DNA of 20,048 bases, taken from positions 1 through 20,048 of the IMG/VR virus record IMGVR_UViG_3300000553_000421. The stretch is one strand, 5' to 3'. The DNA comes from a virus. This document shows positions 1 to 7,103 of the stretch, piece after piece. Below the pieces are notes generated by a model. It was not told the DNA's origin. It saw nothing but the letters and a program-made list of their open reading frames with translations, and ran no database searches. Made by a program: the position numbers and the translations under genes. Each line of letters begins with the position of its first letter. The stretch's first letter is position 1.

Positions 1-540
1 AAGTTCTATGAACTAACAATGCAATCCAAGAAGCCTAAATCAATTGATGAGTTTATTAACAGCCCATATTACATTGACTTTGCTAAATTCGGAAATCATT
101 TAGCAGCACTGAAACCATTATATATTGACAAATACATAGAATTTGTTATTATGAACGGTGTAAAGTTAAAAGACTGGACAAAAGACTTTGTCTATGACAC
201 ATATATCATTGATGTAATAAAGAAAGAACCGTCAGACAGTGCCACTGATCGTTCAATTACAGAAATAGTAGAATGGTGCGATAAAAATCATATTCCTTTT
301 AAAGACTTCTTCTTTAGTATATCTACAAATGAAGGAGCATATCTTATTAGGACGGGTAGAATAAGTCCGTGGGTATTATATCTATCTCCGAGCGGTGAAC
401 AATTAATGAGTCGATTTAATGAAGAACATGGCAAGATGATTGCCGGCATCATCGATGCAGCATATTGGATGAAAATATTTAAGAAGTCTGAAGATGATGT
501 GGAATATATTAGAACGCTATTGGAGCAATCAGGGTTATGA
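1..540 (+). CDS. conserved phage protein of unknown function, 5' partial
   Basis: The reading frame is open from base 1 (codons KFYELT precede the first ATG at 19), so the gene probably starts before the window and the ATG at 19 may be internal. At least 179 codons are visible, ending in TGA at 538-540. The product is charged and aromatic-rich, with FAKFGNHL, a central GRISPWVLYLS segment and C-terminal YIRTLLEQSGL. I see no catalytic motif, signal peptide or membrane segment. From memory, proteins with a similar FxKFG and GRISPWVL layout occur in marine T4-like phages without assigned function. The gene overlaps the next by four bases (ATGA), which suggests translational coupling with the two genes downstream, including the DnaE-like one. 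A replication or transcription role is a guess from context only. Confidence 0.7.
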   Translation, partial: KFYELTMQSKKPKSIDEFINSPYYIDFAKFGNHLAALKPLYIDKYIEFVIMNGVKLKDWTKDFVYDTYIIDVIKKEPSDSATDRSITEIVEWCDKNHIPFKDFFFSISTNEGAYLIRTGRISPWVLYLSPSGEQLMSRFNEEHGKMIAGIIDAAYWMKIFKKSEDDVEYIRTLLEQSGL

Positions 541-806
541 GAGAAATCCAATTATATAAATGGAACATAACAAAGCTTCAGTTTTTAGAATGGGTGTCGG
601 AAACTAATGCTGATGTCTACAGAGTAACATATGACGATGTGCATCCTATAGATAGACATATTGAATACGGTTTTGCTAATGATGAAGATTTCTTAGCATT
701 CAAATTAAAATTTACAGAATATAAACCCGAAATGGTGGGATATAAAGGTAAGACGACTCTCGATACATCACTTGTCTACTGCCCTTACATTCCTTTGTTA
801 AAATGA
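537..806 (+). CDS. small hypothetical protein
   Basis: An 89-residue protein whose ATG overlaps the previous stop (ATGA at 537-540) and whose TGA overlaps the next start (ATGA at 803-806), so it sits tightly coupled in a three-gene unit. The N-terminal part (MREIQLYKWN, then LQFLEWVSETNADVYRVTYDD) looks like a mixed alpha/beta fold. The middle has FANDEDFLAFKLKF, a spacing reminiscent of small phage proteins with an amphipathic helix after a beta strand. There are no cysteine clusters, catalytic motifs or hydrophobic segments. I do not recognise the family. Confidence that it is a real gene rests on the two precise four-base overlaps and on coding continuity. Confidence 0.7.
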   Translation: MREIQLYKWNITKLQFLEWVSETNADVYRVTYDDVHPIDRHIEYGFANDEDFLAFKLKFTEYKPEMVGYKGKTTLDTSLVYCPYIPLLK

Positions 807-1393
807 AAAAAGTAACAACAGACGTAGACGTAGACGTATTTGGTAGAGAAGATATCTTAAAAGGTATCGAATGCATCTATGGTCGCATTGATAGGGCCGA
901 TGATAAGTTTGAAAAGCATCCAACAGGTGTTTACTTCCAAAATATTCCACGCGATCCTATCACAAATATGTCTACAGTTGATCATCGAATTGCAAGTGAT
1001 TATGGATACTTTAAGATTGACTTTCTAAACGTCAATATGTATGAAAATGTTCGCAGTGAAGAACATCTACTTGAACTGCTAAACAAAGAACCACCATGGG
1101 ATTTCTTCGAGTTCGAGGAAATTACTGATAAATTATTCCATCTTAAGGGATATGGTTATCTATTACAAAAGTATAAACCACAATCAGTTGAAGATTTAGC
1201 AATGATACTTGCTATTATTCGTCCATCAAAGGCTCATCTACAACAAAGTAGTTGGGAAGATATTAGAAAAGATGTGTGGGTAAAACATGCTGGTGACACT
1301 AGTTATCAGTTCAAAAGAGCGCACGGAATTGCCTATTCTCTGGCTATTATTGTAAATCTAAATCTGATGATAGAGAAAATGTCTAAGGACTAA
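803..1393 (+). CDS. miniature DnaE-like (DNA polymerase III alpha) palm/fingers protein
   Basis: A 196-residue protein whose motifs follow the order of the bacterial replicative polymerase DnaE, though it is about a sixth of that length. Residues 7-13 (DVDVDVF) align with the DnaE PDFDxDF palm motif carrying two catalytic aspartates. HPTGVYF at 39-45 resembles the DnaE HAAGVVI motif. FKIDFL at 70-75 resembles VKFDFLGL, which carries the third catalytic aspartate (here D73). KPQSVEDLAMILAIIRP at 125-141 resembles the fingers segment of the KPDCFEDMIALVALYRPG type, and FKRAHGIAYSLA at 170-181 resembles FNKSHSAAYALV. The PHP nuclease, beta-binding and tau-binding regions of DnaE are absent. From memory, short proteins of this kind exist in marine T4-like phages; their function is unknown to me. 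T4-like phages normally replicate with a family B polymerase, so this may be an accessory or decoy factor. It overlaps the previous gene by four bases and the stop region of the convergent gene. Confidence 0.62.
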   Translation: MKKVTTDVDVDVFGREDILKGIECIYGRIDRADDKFEKHPTGVYFQNIPRDPITNMSTVDHRIASDYGYFKIDFLNVNMYENVRSEEHLLELLNKEPPWDFFEFEEITDKLFHLKGYGYLLQKYKPQSVEDLAMILAIIRPSKAHLQQSSWEDIRKDVWVKHAGDTSYQFKRAHGIAYSLAIIVNLNLMIEKMSKD

Positions 1394-1761
1394 TCAGCTC
1401 TTCGAATTAGTTGTATTTGGCGCTTCTTGATGCGCTTTTTCATTATGTTGTTTAGACTGGTTAATGAACCAAACATAATGTCGATGTCTTTGTTTACGAC
1501 AGTTTTCATACAATATCTAAACGGTAGCATTTGACCTTGTAAGAATATGTTGATAGGTAATAGTCTATTACTTTCCCACCACCATATCTCGCCTAGTTCA
1601 AGAAATAATATTTTCTCTTCGGGCGAACGTAAGGCTTCATAATCGTAGAAGCTTATAATTTTGTCATCAGAATTTTGAATGATGCCGATATATTCGTGCA
1701 CCTGGCATCGTAGTCCGGTTAGGAATGGGAATTTTTCTTTAACTTCTTCAAGATTTATCAT
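1390..1761 (-). CDS. conserved phage protein of unknown function (minus strand)
   Basis: The only minus-strand gene here: 123 residues starting at the ATG complementary to 1759-1761 and ending in a TAG whose complement overlaps the stop of the convergent DnaE-like gene by four bases. The N-terminus is MINLEEVKEKFPFLTGLRC. A central aromatic-rich block reads LGEIWWWESNRLLPINIFL, and the C-terminus is strongly basic (KKRIKKRQIQLIRR), which suggests nucleic-acid binding. From memory, a WWWESNRxLPINIFL block recurs in unassigned proteins of marine T4-like phages. A perfect T4-type late promoter octamer TATAAATA lies on this strand at 1775-1768, seven bases before the start codon, so the transcript should have essentially no leader. 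No Shine-Dalgarno sequence precedes the ATG. A late-phase small DNA- or RNA-binding protein is an inference. Confidence 0.75.
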   Translation of the reverse strand: MINLEEVKEKFPFLTGLRCQVHEYIGIIQNSDDKIISFYDYEALRSPEEKILFLELGEIWWWESNRLLPINIFLQGQMLPFRYCMKTVVNKDIDIMFGSLTSLNNIMKKRIKKRQIQLIRRAD

Positions 1762-1767
1762 ACGAGT

Positions 1768-1775
1768 TATTTATA
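1768..1775 (-). promoter_or_regulatory. T4-type late promoter (TATAAATA) for the minus-strand gene
   Basis: The plus strand reads TATTTATA, giving the exact T4 late consensus TATAAATA on the minus strand. With T4 geometry (octamer at -13 to -6) transcription would start at 1762, one base before the start codon at 1761. It is paired back-to-back with the plus-strand octamer at 1816-1823. Confidence 0.7.
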
Positions 1776-1815
1776 TGTTTTAGAAAGGGGTGAAACTTTT
1801 TTTGATGTTCTTCTT

Positions 1816-1823
1816 GATAAATA
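1816..1823 (+). promoter_or_regulatory. late-type promoter (GATAAATA) for the HNH endonuclease gene
   Basis: GATAAATA ends seven bases before the ATG at 1830. By T4 late geometry the start site would be 1829, leaving about one base of leader. No Shine-Dalgarno site precedes this ATG, so leaderless or coupled initiation is expected. Confidence 0.62.
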
Positions 1824-1829
1824 TACAAA

Positions 1830-2471
1830 ATGACTAACTATCTCGACATTATCTGGGAACTCTCGTTAAAGAATCAACCAGCAATTGATTACATTACTCT
1901 ATGTGGTTCGGCAGTCTCGCGAGAGTTGGTAGATGGCTATATCGAAAAACATCATATTTTACCTAAATGTATCTGTAACGATAATACTCAGAAATTAGAT
2001 AAAAGTAATCTAGTTGTATTGACAGCCAGAGAACATTTTTTAGCACATCAACTACTTTCTCAAATGTTTATTGGCCAGACAAAGAGAAAGATGTTATACG
2101 CATTATCAGGACTATGTTTTAGAAAAAATGGTGAACAAATATTCAATGCGGATGAATATGCGATCATTAAAGAAGCATCAAGAATAGCAAAACGCGGTAT
2201 TCCATTAACTGAAGAGCATAAACAAAAAATAAAAGACTCGTTTGCTATTTTTAATCCTAATATCGGTAGAAAGATATCCGATGAAACAAGGCTCAGACAG
2301 AGCAATGCCAAGATGGGAAAACCACATTTACATTCTGATGAAACTCGTGTTAAATTAAGTCTTTCTAAATTACAAAAGCCGGATGTGGTTTGCCCTCATT
2401 GTTCTAAGATTGGCCGCCCCGGCGGCATGGAACGATGGCATTTTAACAATTGTAAATCGGTAAATAAATAA
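1830..2471 (+). CDS. HNH homing endonuclease with NUMOD3 repeats and C-terminal zinc finger
   Basis: A 213-residue freestanding homing endonuclease. The HNH core is visible as YIEKHHILPKC (H41/H42), SNLVVLT (N60) and REHFLAHQLL (H69/H73), the usual beta-beta-alpha metal layout of phage HNH enzymes. Three NUMOD3-like DNA-binding repeats follow: LTEEHKQKIKDS (about 126-137), ISDETRLRQSNAKMGK (149-164) and HSDETRVKLSLSKLQK (168-183). The C-terminus carries C188-PH-C191 and H204-F-N-N-C208, a short zinc-binding module that also ends the GIY-YIG enzyme at 18506-19036. Such enzymes cut a cognate site in related phages and spread their own gene. It has its own late-type promoter, is divergent from the minus-strand gene, and its TAA overlaps the next ATG by one base. 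Confidence 0.88.
   Translation: MTNYLDIIWELSLKNQPAIDYITLCGSAVSRELVDGYIEKHHILPKCICNDNTQKLDKSNLVVLTAREHFLAHQLLSQMFIGQTKRKMLYALSGLCFRKNGEQIFNADEYAIIKEASRIAKRGIPLTEEHKQKIKDSFAIFNPNIGRKISDETRLRQSNAKMGKPHLHSDETRVKLSLSKLQKPDVVCPHCSKIGRPGGMERWHFNNCKSVNK
2459..2466 (+). promoter_or_regulatory. possible late-type promoter embedded in the 3' end of the HNH gene
   Basis: GGTAAATA in the last sense codons of the HNH gene, five bases before the ATG at 2471; the overlapping AATAAATA at 2463-2470 is an alternative match. The geometry resembles the octamer before the GIY-YIG gene at 4464. The match is imperfect and AT-rich coding ends give chance hits. Confidence 0.3.
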
Positions 2472-3340
2472 TGGATATAACTTTTCACAAGGTATTTTTA
2501 TATGATCACGTTAGACAATTACTCGCAGTCGATGATATCTTCTGCCCTCTTCGGGATAATGGGCCTATGAACAAAAATCCTATACTGGCACATAAAGGAA
2601 TTGACAATCGTATTATATTCAGAGCACTAGGCCCTGATAGGGTGCCAGTTGATATTGCCTGCACTCAACAGGTATATGCCAGAATTATTGATGTAATGAA
2701 TAATACAGTTGCATTAGAAAAACTATGTAGATTAGGTCCAGCTAAAGGTCTCATTACATTAGAACTCGACAGTGGAGACATTGTAGATGTTGCTCCGGGA
2801 CTATATCAAATGGTTCTTATTAGGACGGAAGAATTTGTTTCAAATATTCCTGGATACTATATTGAGAAACCGTTATACAGCGATATGAACGATAATATTT
2901 CTATGGAAATAGAGATTACCGAACAAGCGTTCAAGGCACCATTGCCTAGCATTACATTGTTGCCGAAAGATTGGACGCCAGATATTTTATCTCCAGTTAT
3001 GGGCGCACCACGTCCGTGTTTCTATACTCAGCGAATTGCTGGTGGCAGAATACTTAACCATAAAGAATCGGTCCAATCATTCTCTACATACACAGAAAAC
3101 TTTACAGGTGTATTAGAAACTTGGGGAACACTAGAAGAAACACCAGATGCATATCTTAATGATTTACGTTGGTTTAAGATTTATCCATCATCTATGTCTC
3201 AGGATATTGAATTCACAGGATATACAGGTACACAGGCGTGGACATTTTCAGCGAATTTTCTCTGGCTCAAATTTAGATATTTTCCCTCTACCGCTGTATT
3301 AGATCCGGGCAAGTTTTCAAAACTAATTGTTAGAACATAA
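2471..3340 (+). CDS. probable virion structural protein
   Basis: A 289-residue protein rich in beta-strand-like, proline- and aromatic-spaced segments, with no enzyme motif. It starts MDITFHKVFLYDHVRQLL and its second half reads like a tail, baseplate or neck component (ETWGTLEETPDAYLNDLRWFKIYP, then GTQAWTFSANFLWLKFRYFP). The C-terminal block resembles jelly-roll-like phage structural proteins in texture, but I cannot name a T4 counterpart. The start ATG overlaps the HNH stop (TAATG), and a promoter-like octamer lies just before it. It is an unexpected neighbour for replication genes: the endonuclease lies on one side, while the primase on the other side has its own promoter immediately after this stop. 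The assignment as structural is inference from composition. Confidence 0.6.
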   Translation: MDITFHKVFLYDHVRQLLAVDDIFCPLRDNGPMNKNPILAHKGIDNRIIFRALGPDRVPVDIACTQQVYARIIDVMNNTVALEKLCRLGPAKGLITLELDSGDIVDVAPGLYQMVLIRTEEFVSNIPGYYIEKPLYSDMNDNISMEIEITEQAFKAPLPSITLLPKDWTPDILSPVMGAPRPCFYTQRIAGGRILNHKESVQSFSTYTENFTGVLETWGTLEETPDAYLNDLRWFKIYPSSMSQDIEFTGYTGTQAWTFSANFLWLKFRYFPSTAVLDPGKFSKLIVRT

Positions 3341-3369
3341 TTGACTTTCGTTATAGCATATGCTATAAT
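3341..3369 (+). promoter_or_regulatory. sigma70-like promoter driving a leaderless primase mRNA
   Basis: TTGACT (3341-3346), a 17-bp spacer, then TATAAT (3364-3369) preceded by the extended -10 dinucleotide TG (3361-3362). Six bases separate the -10 box from the ATG at 3376, so the expected start site (seven bases past the box) is the A of the start codon. The promoter begins immediately after the stop of the upstream gene. Confidence 0.82.
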
Positions 3370-3375
3370 TACTGA

Positions 3376-4446
3376 ATGATTATCATAGATGTCTTGAAAG
3401 ACGCAATTCTTGCCAACATAGGTCCACTAAAGCAGGCTCCTAAAGGATGGAATAAGCGTCATTGTCCACTTTGCCATACGCAAGGTCACGGCAAAGACAC
3501 ACGCAATCGTTTCGGCATACAATTTAATCCGCAATCTATCGCAATGAATTGCTTTAACTGTGGATTCTCTGCTGGTTATACTGAAGGCCAGCCATTATCT
3601 AAATCCCTTAAGTTCTTCCTAGGTCATCTTCATATTGATGAAAAGTTTATAGAACAGTTAGAATTTGAAATATTCAAACAAAAGAATCAAATTCAATCTA
3701 TCAGAGAAGGTGAAGAAAAAGAGGATAAGGAAACTAAGTTTAAGAACTTATTCCTAAAATGGCATCCTATGGAGTTGCCAGATGATTCACTACCTATCAC
3801 TGAATGGTTAGAGAATGGATTAGACGATCCGGATTTCCTAAAAGTGGTTAATTATGCGTTAGATCGGAAGTTGTTTAATTTAGGCGAATTTTACTGGTCG
3901 CCAATGACATCGCATAACTTGAATCAGAGACTAATTATACCCTATCAGCATAAGGGTAAAATTGTAGGATTTACAGCTAGACTATGCTACAACGTGCCTG
4001 ACAAATCTATCCCAAAATACTTCCAACAATGTCCACCTGACTTTGTCTATAACCTTGACCATCAACAGGGCTGGTCACGTAAATATGCAATAGTTACAGA
4101 AGGTGTGCTTGATGCGTGGGTAGTGGATGGGATAAGTATATTAGGCGAGATAGGTCAATCCAAGGTAGATATAGTTAATAGATTACAGAAAGAAATCATC
4201 GTATGTCCCGATAGAGATAAGAAGGGACGAGATCTAGTTGACATAGCAATAGAAAATGAATGGTCTGTTGCTTTCCCAAAATGGGAAGTAAATATCAAAG
4301 ATGCTGCCGCAGCAGCAGAAAAATATGGACGATTATTAACAACACATTCTATAATTTCCTCAGCAGTAGCTGGCGAACTTAACATACGAAATACTTGGAA
4401 AATACAGCAAAACGAAAGAAATCGTAACATCAAAGGTTCCTACTAA
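3376..4446 (+). CDS. 61: DNA primase, T4 gp61-like
   Basis: A 356-residue primase that would lay down RNA primers for lagging-strand synthesis together with the helicase encoded just downstream. The N-terminal zinc ribbon is C30-PL-C33 and C59-FN-C62, framing a DnaG-like DNA-recognition domain. The catalytic TOPRIM motifs are clear: TEGVLDAW with E242, and CPDRDKKG with D279 and D281. The length is close to that of T4 gp61 (342 residues as I recall it). The upstream promoter places the transcription start at this ATG, no Shine-Dalgarno sequence exists, and the next methionine (residue 57) lies beyond the first zinc ligands, so the annotated start is well supported. The gene order primase then helicase is interrupted by a GIY-YIG endonuclease gene. 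Confidence 0.88.
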   Translation: MIIIDVLKDAILANIGPLKQAPKGWNKRHCPLCHTQGHGKDTRNRFGIQFNPQSIAMNCFNCGFSAGYTEGQPLSKSLKFFLGHLHIDEKFIEQLEFEIFKQKNQIQSIREGEEKEDKETKFKNLFLKWHPMELPDDSLPITEWLENGLDDPDFLKVVNYALDRKLFNLGEFYWSPMTSHNLNQRLIIPYQHKGKIVGFTARLCYNVPDKSIPKYFQQCPPDFVYNLDHQQGWSRKYAIVTEGVLDAWVVDGISILGEIGQSKVDIVNRLQKEIIVCPDRDKKGRDLVDIAIENEWSVAFPKWEVNIKDAAAAAEKYGRLLTTHSIISSAVAGELNIRNTWKIQQNERNRNIKGSY

Positions 4447-4451
4447 AGTAT

Positions 4452-4459
4452 GATAAATA
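4452..4459 (+). promoter_or_regulatory. late-type promoter (GATAAATA) at the GIY-YIG endonuclease start
   Basis: GATAAATA ends five bases before the ATG at 4464. By strict T4 geometry the start site would fall at or one base inside the ATG, so leaderless initiation or slight start-site variation would be needed. It lies in the 17-base gap after the primase stop. Confidence 0.55.
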
Positions 4460-4463
4460 CATA

Positions 4464-5354
4464 ATGATATATTATATTTACGCATACCTAAGAAATAAAG
4501 ATAGCACCTCCGGGAAGATCGGGACACCCTACTATATAGGTAAAGGTAGTGGTAACCGAGCATATGACGAACACGATTATACAACAACCCCGACAAATCG
4601 TGATTATATTGTTATTATGGAAGAACATTTATCTGAATTAGGCGCATTTGCTTTAGAGAGATTTTATATAAGATGGTATGGCAGAAAGGATCTAAACACT
4701 GGAATTTTAAATAATAGAACAGACGGGGGAGAGGGTGCTGCTGGAAGATTAGTAAATCAAGAGACAAGACAGAAATTATCAATAGCACAGACTACGTATT
4801 ATAATTCTTTATCCCACGAAGAACAGATTGAGCGAAATTTAAAAACAAAAATACCAACAACATCAGGTTTAAGATGGGATGAAGATACTAAGAAAAAGAT
4901 GAGTAACTCTCAATTAGGGAAAGTAGCCATTAATAACGGAGAGAAATATATAAAGGTGGATAAGCATTTATTGAACGATTATTTATTAGCAGGATGGCTT
5001 CTGGGTAAATTGAGAACAGGAAATATCTATATAAACCAAAACGGTGATATCAAGAAGATATCACCAGATGATTTATCGATATATGTCGCTGATGGATGGT
5101 TCCCGGGCCGCGGCCCTATGCCTCAAGAAAGAAAGGATAAGATAGGAATTTCTAACGCTGGCAAGAAGAAAAAGCAAAAGACCGAAGAAGAAAAAGATAG
5201 AATATCATCCAATATTTCGGCAAGATTAAAGAACGAGTGGGCAACAGGAAAACGTAAGGTCACTGGTATGACCGGAAAGCATCAATCAGAAGAGACAAAG
5301 AATAAGATATCTTTATCGGTATCTAAGAAACGCAAGGATAAAAAAGATGAGTAA
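4464..5354 (+). CDS. GIY-YIG homing endonuclease with NUMOD3 repeats
   Basis: A 296-residue freestanding homing endonuclease placed between primase and helicase. The GIY-YIG fold is shown by [10 protein letters not shown] with TPYYIGKG (the YIG at 24-26), the helix [16 protein letters not shown] with the likely metal-binding E65, and NNRTDGGEG near 83-91. At least four NUMOD3-type DNA-binding repeats follow, for example [12 protein letters not shown] (98-109), [31 protein letters not shown] and [16 protein letters not shown] near the C-terminus. A different module, with paired LLAGWLLGK and VADGWFPGR segments, sits between them. The end is very lysine-rich. The coding region overlaps the helicase start by eight bases and therefore also supplies the helicase Shine-Dalgarno site. 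It has its own late-type promoter. Confidence 0.9.
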   Translation: MIYYIYAYLRNKDSTSGKIGTPYYIGKGSGNRAYDEHDYTTTPTNRDYIVIMEEHLSELGAFALERFYIRWYGRKDLNTGILNNRTDGGEGAAGRLVNQETRQKLSIAQTTYYNSLSHEEQIERNLKTKIPTTSGLRWDEDTKKKMSNSQLGKVAINNGEKYIKVDKHLLNDYLLAGWLLGKLRTGNIYINQNGDIKKISPDDLSIYVADGWFPGRGPMPQERKDKIGISNAGKKKKQKTEEEKDRISSNISARLKNEWATGKRKVTGMTGKHQSEETKNKISLSVSKKRKDKKDE

Positions 5355-6789
5355 TGAAATAGACAGTGAGATACCTAACTACGATACCGAAATAGAAACA
5401 TTGTTCATTCAATTTATGATGAGTAATCACGAATTATTTGTTAGATGTTCGGGAATTATAAAAGATATATTTTTCGATAATAAACAAAATAGAGATACAA
5501 TGAGTATTATTATATCTCATTTTAGTCAATATTCGACATTACCTTCGATAGAACAAATTAAAGCAATAACTGGTAAAGATATTACATTAATTCCCGAAGT
5601 GGCATCTAAAGAAGATAAATGGTTCTTGAAAGAAATAGAACTTTTCTGTAAATATAAATCATTACGTGATGCAATTTTAGCATCACCGGGAAGATTAGAT
5701 CAAGGTAGATATGGCGAAGTATTGGTCGATATTAAGGCAGCGGTAGAAATTGCACTAGTCAAGGATTTAGGATTAGATTATTATGCTGATCCAAAAGCGC
5801 GACTAGAAGCATTACGAGAAAATAAAGGCCAAGTATCCACTGGTTGGAAAACAGTTGACGAAAAGTTGTTCGGTGGATTGAACAAAGGTGAAATTACTAT
5901 CTTTGCAGGGCAATCCGGTGCAGGTAAATCACTATTCTTGCAGAATCTTGCTGTAAATTGGGCAATGGCTGGACAAAATGTGGTCTATCTATCATTAGAA
6001 TTAAGTGAGAAGTTATGTGCTATGCGTATCGATGCAATGCACACAAACTACGAAACACGGGAAGTTATGCGTAATATTGACGATGTGCATATGAAAATTC
6101 GTGCATCACAACAAAAGAGTCAAGGTTCATTGCGTATTAAACAAATGCCGAACGGATGCACAACAAATGATATCAGAGCATTCATTAAAGAATATGAAAT
6201 TCATTCGGGTAAGAAGGTAAGTGCAATCCTAGTTGATTACTTAGATCTTATGTCGCCATTAAGTAAGAAAATTTCAGCAGAAAACTTGTTCGTTAAAGAC
6301 AAATACGTGACAGAAGAATTGCGTAACTTAGCAGTCGAGTTGGATATGGTAACAGTATCAGCTTCGCAGTTAAATCGTGGATCTTATGAAGAGATTGAAT
6401 TTGATCCAAGTCATATTGCAGGCGGTATTTCTAAAGTTAATACGGCAGATAATGTTATCGGCATTTTTACAAGCGCAGCAATGAAAGAAGGCGGCCGTTA
6501 TCAAATTCAATTTATGAAAACACGTTCGAGTTCTGGTGTGGGATCTAAGGTAGACTTATCATTTAATAATAAGAGTTTAAGAATTATGGACTTAGAAGAA
6601 GATGCTGATAATGCAATCACAGCAACATCTAAGAATATCTACGATCAGCTAAAGAGAAACAGCGTAGTAAGGTCTGGTGAGAAACTCGATGCCAAGACAG
6701 GCGAGATTACATCAACAGTGGGAATGGATTCAAAAGCAAATCCAATAGATAGCGCATTAGGTCTCCGGGCTTTTCTCAAGAAAAGGTAA
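5347..6789 (+). CDS. 41: replicative DNA helicase, T4 gp41-like (DnaB family)
   Basis: A 480-residue RecA-fold helicase of the DnaB/gp41 family, expected to form a hexamer that unwinds DNA at the fork and pairs with the primase encoded upstream. Walker A is GQSGAGKS (188-195), Walker [10 protein letters not shown] with D297, the H3/sensor segment is SASQLNRG (338-345), and FMKTRSSSG (389-397) is the expected arginine-finger region. The roughly 150 N-terminal residues are helical, as in the family. The start ATG at 5347 lies inside the 3' end of the GIY-YIG gene and has a good Shine-Dalgarno site AAGGA at 5334-5338 with eight bases of spacing. The C-terminal 60 residues beyond the core are polar and may be an interaction tail. 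Length is close to T4 gp41. Confidence 0.92.
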   Translation: MSNEIDSEIPNYDTEIETLFIQFMMSNHELFVRCSGIIKDIFFDNKQNRDTMSIIISHFSQYSTLPSIEQIKAITGKDITLIPEVASKEDKWFLKEIELFCKYKSLRDAILASPGRLDQGRYGEVLVDIKAAVEIALVKDLGLDYYADPKARLEALRENKGQVSTGWKTVDEKLFGGLNKGEITIFAGQSGAGKSLFLQNLAVNWAMAGQNVVYLSLELSEKLCAMRIDAMHTNYETREVMRNIDDVHMKIRASQQKSQGSLRIKQMPNGCTTNDIRAFIKEYEIHSGKKVSAILVDYLDLMSPLSKKISAENLFVKDKYVTEELRNLAVELDMVTVSASQLNRGSYEEIEFDPSHIAGGISKVNTADNVIGIFTSAAMKEGGRYQIQFMKTRSSSGVGSKVDLSFNNKSLRIMDLEEDADNAITATSKNIYDQLKRNSVVRSGEKLDAKTGEITSTVGMDSKANPIDSALGLRAFLKKR

Positions 6790-6794
6790 AAGCT

Positions 6795-6802
6795 GATAAA
6801 TA
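6795..6802 (+). promoter_or_regulatory. late-type promoter (GATAAATA)
   Basis: GATAAATA six bases after the helicase stop. The predicted start site is about 6808, giving a leader of about 19 bases to the TTG start at 6827, with GGAG in it. It would drive the genes at 6827-7096 and 7104-8468. Confidence 0.6.
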
Positions 6803-6826
6803 ATAGAAAGTAATTTGGAGACGAAA

Positions 6827-7096
6827 TTGTCTATTAATCGAAGAAGCAGATCTATATTAGAAGAAATTAGTTCTTACGTACCTCAAAAAAGTAGGGAAGA
6901 ACTAATTGAAGCGCGCGCCCAACATATAATAGTCTCTGCTATTAATTTGCTCGAAACAATTGACGAAGCATTCTCTCCGGAAGAAGCCGAAGCCTTGAAG
7001 AAACGCTTTGTCTCCAGTATCCGCGGCGCAGATCCCAATCGTTTTACCCGAATGGTACATCGTATCAAAACAGGGGATGATTGCGATAGCAATTAA
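6827..7096 (+). CDS. small conserved phage protein, TTG start
   Basis: An 89-residue, charged, mostly helical protein. There is no ATG in a sensible position. I choose TTG at 6827 because GGAG (6817-6820) sits six bases upstream; the alternative TTG at 6815 would overlap that site and has only a weak AGAAAG before it. Visible segments are NRRSRSILEEISSYVPQ, then EARAQHIIVSAINLLETIDEAF, EEAEALKKRF and a terminal RFTRMVHRIKTG. From memory, short proteins with this RAxHxIxSAINLxxxIxxxFSxEEAExL layout are common in marine T4-like phages, with no known function. It lies between helicase and a large modular protein and seems to be co-transcribed with the latter from a late-type promoter, so a virion or assembly role is possible. 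Confidence 0.68.
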   Translation: MSINRRSRSILEEISSYVPQKSREELIEARAQHIIVSAINLLETIDEAFSPEEAEALKKRFVSSIRGADPNRFTRMVHRIKTGDDCDSN

Positions 7097-7103
7097 TTGA
7101 TAG

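Noticed and set aside
1389-1440. Bidirectional terminator between the convergent genes (ACTAAT/ATTAGT stem at 1389-1411 and a GCGC/GCGC stem with T-run at 1420-1440)
   Set aside because: The stems are short, AT-rich or only four pairs, lie partly inside coding sequence and do not match the strong UUCG terminators seen elsewhere.
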